A DNA stretch of 6,611 nucleotides from Treponema primitia ZAS-1. GTDB lineage: Bacteria > Spirochaetota > Spirochaetia > Treponematales > Breznakiellaceae. The translations under genes and the position numbers were made by a program. Positions 4,470 to 6,611 of this stretch are shown piece by piece (position 1 is the stretch's first letter; each line of letters starts with the position of its first letter). Below the pieces are notes generated by a model. It was not told the DNA's origin. It searched no databases and saw nothing but the letters and a program-made list of their open reading frames with translations. The stretch lies in NCBI RefSeq assembly GCF_000297095.1, contig NZ_AEEA01000112.1, forward strand, positions 1 to 6,611, read 5' to 3'.

Positions 4470-6275
4470 ATGGGTTCATCTTTCCCACAAATAACCGTGC
4501 AATTGGCGGATAAAAATCAGATCATTCCCCTTACCGAGGGGAGTGATCTGCTCAGTGCCCTGCGTTCTGCGGGGGTCTATGTTCCTGCAATCTGCGGCGG
4601 CCGGGGAACCTGTGGAAAATGCAGGATAAAAGTTATCTCCGGGAACCTGGAACCCCAGCCGGCGGACCTTACGTTTTTTTCCCCCGCGGATATCAAGGCC
4701 GGTTTTCGGCTTGCCTGTAATACCCTTCCCCGGGAGGATATCAGCATCCTCATACCCGATACGGGTGAACAATCCTTTCACGCACTTAACAGTTTTGACT
4801 TGGGAAGCATCGGCGTCTCGAATGCCATTGCTCCCCAAAGGGTGATCCTGGAACGGAGTCCCCTAAGCTTTGCCCGCCAGCTTGCGGAGAGCAGGGCGGG
4901 GCGCATCTCCCTCAAGGAACTGACCGAAATTTCCCGGTGCGCCGATATGGCCGCCGCAGTGGCCGCCGCCCCGGTTCCCGCTAACGGCAGCCCGGCCCCG
5001 GTGAACGAGGTGTGGTTATACCACGACAAGGGGACCATCCTTGCGGTGCGGGATAAGCCCAATGAAATCTACGGCATTGCCATTGATATAGGAACCACCA
5101 CCATTGCCCTGGCCCTGGTGGACCTGCAAAAGGGAACGATTAAAGGCCGGGTTTCCATGGTGAATAAGCAGCGGGAATTCGGCGCCGATGTTATAAGCCG
5201 GATACAGCGGGCGAATAAGGGGGATCTGTCCCTCCTCTCCGGGAGTGTGCGCGCTCAGATTTCTGCGGGAATAAAAGAACTGTGCCGGGATGCCGGTATA
5301 GCCTCCGCCGATGTGTGCAAGGTGGCGGTGGCGGCAAATACCACCATGCTCCACCTGCTCCTGGCCCTGAGCTGCAATACCCTGGGGACATTCCCCTTTA
5401 CGCCGGTCACCCTGGACTTTGTCACCTGCACCTTCGGCGAGCTTTTTGAGGGGGATCTTTCCTGCGATATTACCATCCTGCCGGGCATTTCCACCTATGT
5501 TGGAGCGGATATCAGCGCGGGGATCTACTTTACCGAAATGTATACATCCCCTGAGCCGTCCCTTTTAATGGACATAGGCACCAACGGAGAGATGGTCCTG
5601 GCCTTTGATGGCAAACTACTCTGCGCCGCCACCGCAGCGGGACCCGCCTTTGAGGGTGGCAACATCCAGTGGGGAACCGGAAGCGTTCCCGGGGCCATAT
5701 CGTCGGTAAAGTACCGGGACGGGAAGTTTGACATAAAAACTATTGCGGACAGTCCTCCTGTGGGTATCTGCGGGTCCGGGGTGGTGGACGTAATTTGGGA
5801 AAGCCTTAAAAACGGACTTATCCAGGAAAGCGGCCGGTTTGACAAAACGGTTCCCGCATCCGGACTTTTCCTTGCCCAAACTAAGGATGGGCAGGATATC
5901 AACTTCTGTCAAAAGGACATCCGGGAATTGCAGCTTGCCAAGAGCGCCATCTGTTCCGGCATCGATGCCATGGTCAGACACACCGGGCTTACCTATGCTG
6001 ATATCAAAAACGTCTACATCGCCGGCGGCTTCGGGTACAACCTTAATTTTTCAAGCGGCGCCGGAATCGGCCTCATTCCCCCTCCGCTGCAGCCTAAGAT
6101 TAAGCTCATCGGAAACAGCGCCCTGGGCGGAACCGTCAAGTACCTCCTGCAACGGGATAGCGTAGAAGCAATGAACACCATCATCGCCCTTGCTTCGGAA
6201 TACAGTCTCCCCGAGGATAGTTATTTCAACACCATATTTATTGAAAATATTAATTTCGAGGCAGGCGGTTCCTGA
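4470..6275 (+). CDS. RACo-type reductive activator of corrinoid proteins ([2Fe-2S] domain plus ASKHA ATPase, DUF4445)
   Basis: Predicted 601 residues, near the usual size of RACo-like activators. Residues about 6-97 are a ferredoxin-like domain with [2Fe-2S] ligands Cys42, Cys48, Cys51 and Cys83 (CGGRGTCGKC, then LACNT). An Ala/Pro-rich linker (about 158-180) leads to the ASKHA ATPase region: YGIAIDIGTTTIALALVDL (201-219), ANTTMLHLL (289-297), LLMDIGTNGEMVLA (365-378), AATAAGPAFEGGNIQWGTGS (386-405), GICGSGVVDVIWE (432-444), QKDIRELQLAKSAI (481-494) and VYIAGGFGYNL (515-525). The protein uses ATP to drive electron transfer from the cluster to inactive Co(II) corrinoid, restoring Co(I). Start: ATG 4470 with GGAG at 4457-4460 inside the upstream gene. 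The C-terminal domain looks complete, but the TGA stop (6273-6275) is supplied by the end of repeat copy B, so the last residues (about EAGGS) may have been altered by its insertion. Confidence 0.93.
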   Translation: MGSSFPQITVQLADKNQIIPLTEGSDLLSALRSAGVYVPAICGGRGTCGKCRIKVISGNLEPQPADLTFFSPADIKAGFRLACNTLPREDISILIPDTGEQSFHALNSFDLGSIGVSNAIAPQRVILERSPLSFARQLAESRAGRISLKELTEISRCADMAAAVAAAPVPANGSPAPVNEVWLYHDKGTILAVRDKPNEIYGIAIDIGTTTIALALVDLQKGTIKGRVSMVNKQREFGADVISRIQRANKGDLSLLSGSVRAQISAGIKELCRDAGIASADVCKVAVAANTTMLHLLLALSCNTLGTFPFTPVTLDFVTCTFGELFEGDLSCDITILPGISTYVGADISAGIYFTEMYTSPEPSLLMDIGTNGEMVLAFDGKLLCAATAAGPAFEGGNIQWGTGSVPGAISSVKYRDGKFDIKTIADSPPVGICGSGVVDVIWESLKNGLIQESGRFDKTVPASGLFLAQTKDGQDINFCQKDIRELQLAKSAICSGIDAMVRHTGLTYADIKNVYIAGGFGYNLNFSSGAGIGLIPPPLQPKIKLIGNSALGGTVKYLLQRDSVEAMNTIIALASEYSLPEDSYFNTIFIENINFEAGGS

Positions 6276-6461
6276 TGGACCCCAGAGCGGAAATGGCAAA
6301 GACGGGAGGGGGAAGGGACATCCCCGGCGCTCGCACGCTTGTAGAGTCTGCTTCCGCAGCCCCGCTGCGCGGGTCTACTACAGCAGGGAATTCCAAATGT
6401 GCTCGGCCAGGGATGTCCCTTCCCCCTCCCGCCCTTGTCGTCAACTGGGATCCATCAGGGG
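6271..6461 (+). repeat. Palindromic repeat element, copy B (complete, about 191 bp)
   Basis: The left end CCTGATGGACCCCAG (6271-6285) faces the complementary right end at 6445-6461 (one mismatch; two terminal C missing on the left). The inner arms pair perfectly over 21 bases (6304-6324 with 6410-6430), plus C6303-G6431. A hairpin CGCAGC-CCC-GCTGCG lies at 6355-6369, with a helper stem GTAGA (6341-6345)/TCTAC (6374-6378), and GGAATTCC at 6387-6394. Shared with copy A (reversed) are GGCAAAGAC, GGCGCTCGCACGC, AGAGTCTGC, GGAATTCC and ATGTGCTCGG. The inner-arm sequence differs from copy A although complementarity is kept. It overlaps the end of the activator gene. Confidence 0.9.
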
Positions 6462-6463
6462 TA

Positions 6464-6494
6464 TAATACATACCATATATGTATTACACCCACC
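6464..6494. repeat. TAATAC-GTATTA dyad plus shared 18-bp tail, copy 2
   Basis: TAATACATA (6464-6472) and TATGTATTA (6478-6486) form a perfect 9-bp inverted repeat with a CCATA loop, starting 3 bp after copy B ends. The 18-mer ATATGTATTACACCCACC at 6477-6494 is identical to 319-336. A TATAAT hexamer lies at 6462-6467 on the forward strand, so promoter activity is possible, but no good -35 is placed. Confidence 0.6.
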
Positions 6495-6557
6495 TCCATT
6501 CCCCCTCCCCAACCATTAGAGAAGGTACATAGCAACCAAGCCCTCCCGCACCGGCCC

Positions 6558-6611
6558 CCCCTGATGGACCCCAGCCGAGACAAAATCGGGGGGAGGGAGG
6601 GGCATCCCCGA
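6558..6611 (-). repeat. Palindromic repeat element, copy C (partial, runs off window)
   Basis: CCCCTGATGGACCCCAG (6558-6574) is identical to the left end of copy A. GAGACAAAATCGGGGGGAGG follows, as in copy A, and then a diverged inner arm ending CATCCCCGA. Orientation is the same as copy A and opposite to copy B. The second half lies outside the window. Confidence 0.85.

Larger units (their letters stand above)
6276..6611. other. Non-coding repeat region downstream of the activator
   Basis: No gene is supported here. The stretch is made of repeat copy B, the dyad at 6464-6486 with its shared tail to 6494, about 60 bp of C-rich sequence, and the start of copy C. No intrinsic terminator with a T-run follows the activator; the copy B palindrome itself, as RNA, would be a very stable 3'-end structure. 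Confidence 0.7.

Noticed and set aside
6275..6466. Open frames across repeat copies A and B with similar translated sequences (for example MDPRAEMAK..., and relatives at 304-561 and 418-609)
   Set aside because: They lie wholly or mostly in the palindromic repeat, occur on both strands, are rich in Pro/Gly/Arg and lack ribosome-binding sites. Their similarity reflects repeat DNA rather than a protein family.
356..6611. CRISPR array
   Set aside because: The repeats are about 200 bp palindromes, far apart and in mixed orientation, without regular short spacers.

Overview
The window carries a compact corrinoid-dependent methyl-transfer module, framed by copies of an unusual palindromic repeat. 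The gene content suggests a strictly anaerobic bacterium with folate/corrinoid C1 metabolism, such as an acetogen: a regulator of the PucR type, a methyltetrahydrofolate:corrinoid methyltransferase, a corrinoid protein, a cysteine-rich DUF2284 protein and a RACo-type reductive activator. The medium G+C content, good Shine-Dalgarno sites and GC-rich hairpin repeats would fit an acetogenic termite-gut Treponema (T. primitia-like) or a Clostridia relative. That assignment is inference from gene content; there is no rRNA or other marker gene here.

Layout. Positions 2-178 hold the C-terminal end of a clan AA (retropepsin-like) aspartic protease gene cut by the window edge. Positions 179-629 are non-coding and contain a small dyad (311-329), repeat copy A (356-557) and a likely promoter (566-594). 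The PucR-type regulator (630-2210) follows. A second candidate promoter (2246-2274) precedes the methyltransferase (2306-3109) and the corrinoid protein (3221-3853), which are separated by two tandem RNA hairpins. A strong intrinsic terminator (3872-3901) stands between the corrinoid protein and the DUF2284 gene (3921-4463). The DUF2284 gene is tightly coupled to the activator gene (4470-6275). The activator's stop codon lies inside the first five bases of repeat copy B (6271-6461). Another dyad (6464-6486) and the start of copy C (6558-6611) close the window.

How it works together. The activator, with its N-terminal [2Fe-2S] domain and C-terminal ASKHA-type ATPase domain, would re-reduce Co(II) corrinoid that has been oxidised by accident. 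The DUF2284 protein probably assists in redox or metal chemistry. The corrinoid protein carries the methyl group as methyl-Co(III), and the methyltransferase moves it to or from tetrahydrofolate. No substrate-specific methyltransferase (MttB/MtaB/MtvB type) is present, so the methyl donor cannot be read from this window. The regulator probably senses the substrate and controls the cluster. The terminator placement suggests that carrier proteins are made in excess over the catalytic activator.

The most unusual part is the repeat. It is a ~190-200 bp near-palindrome with 15-17 bp terminal inverted repeats. Its inner arms differ between copies, yet remain perfectly complementary within each complete copy.
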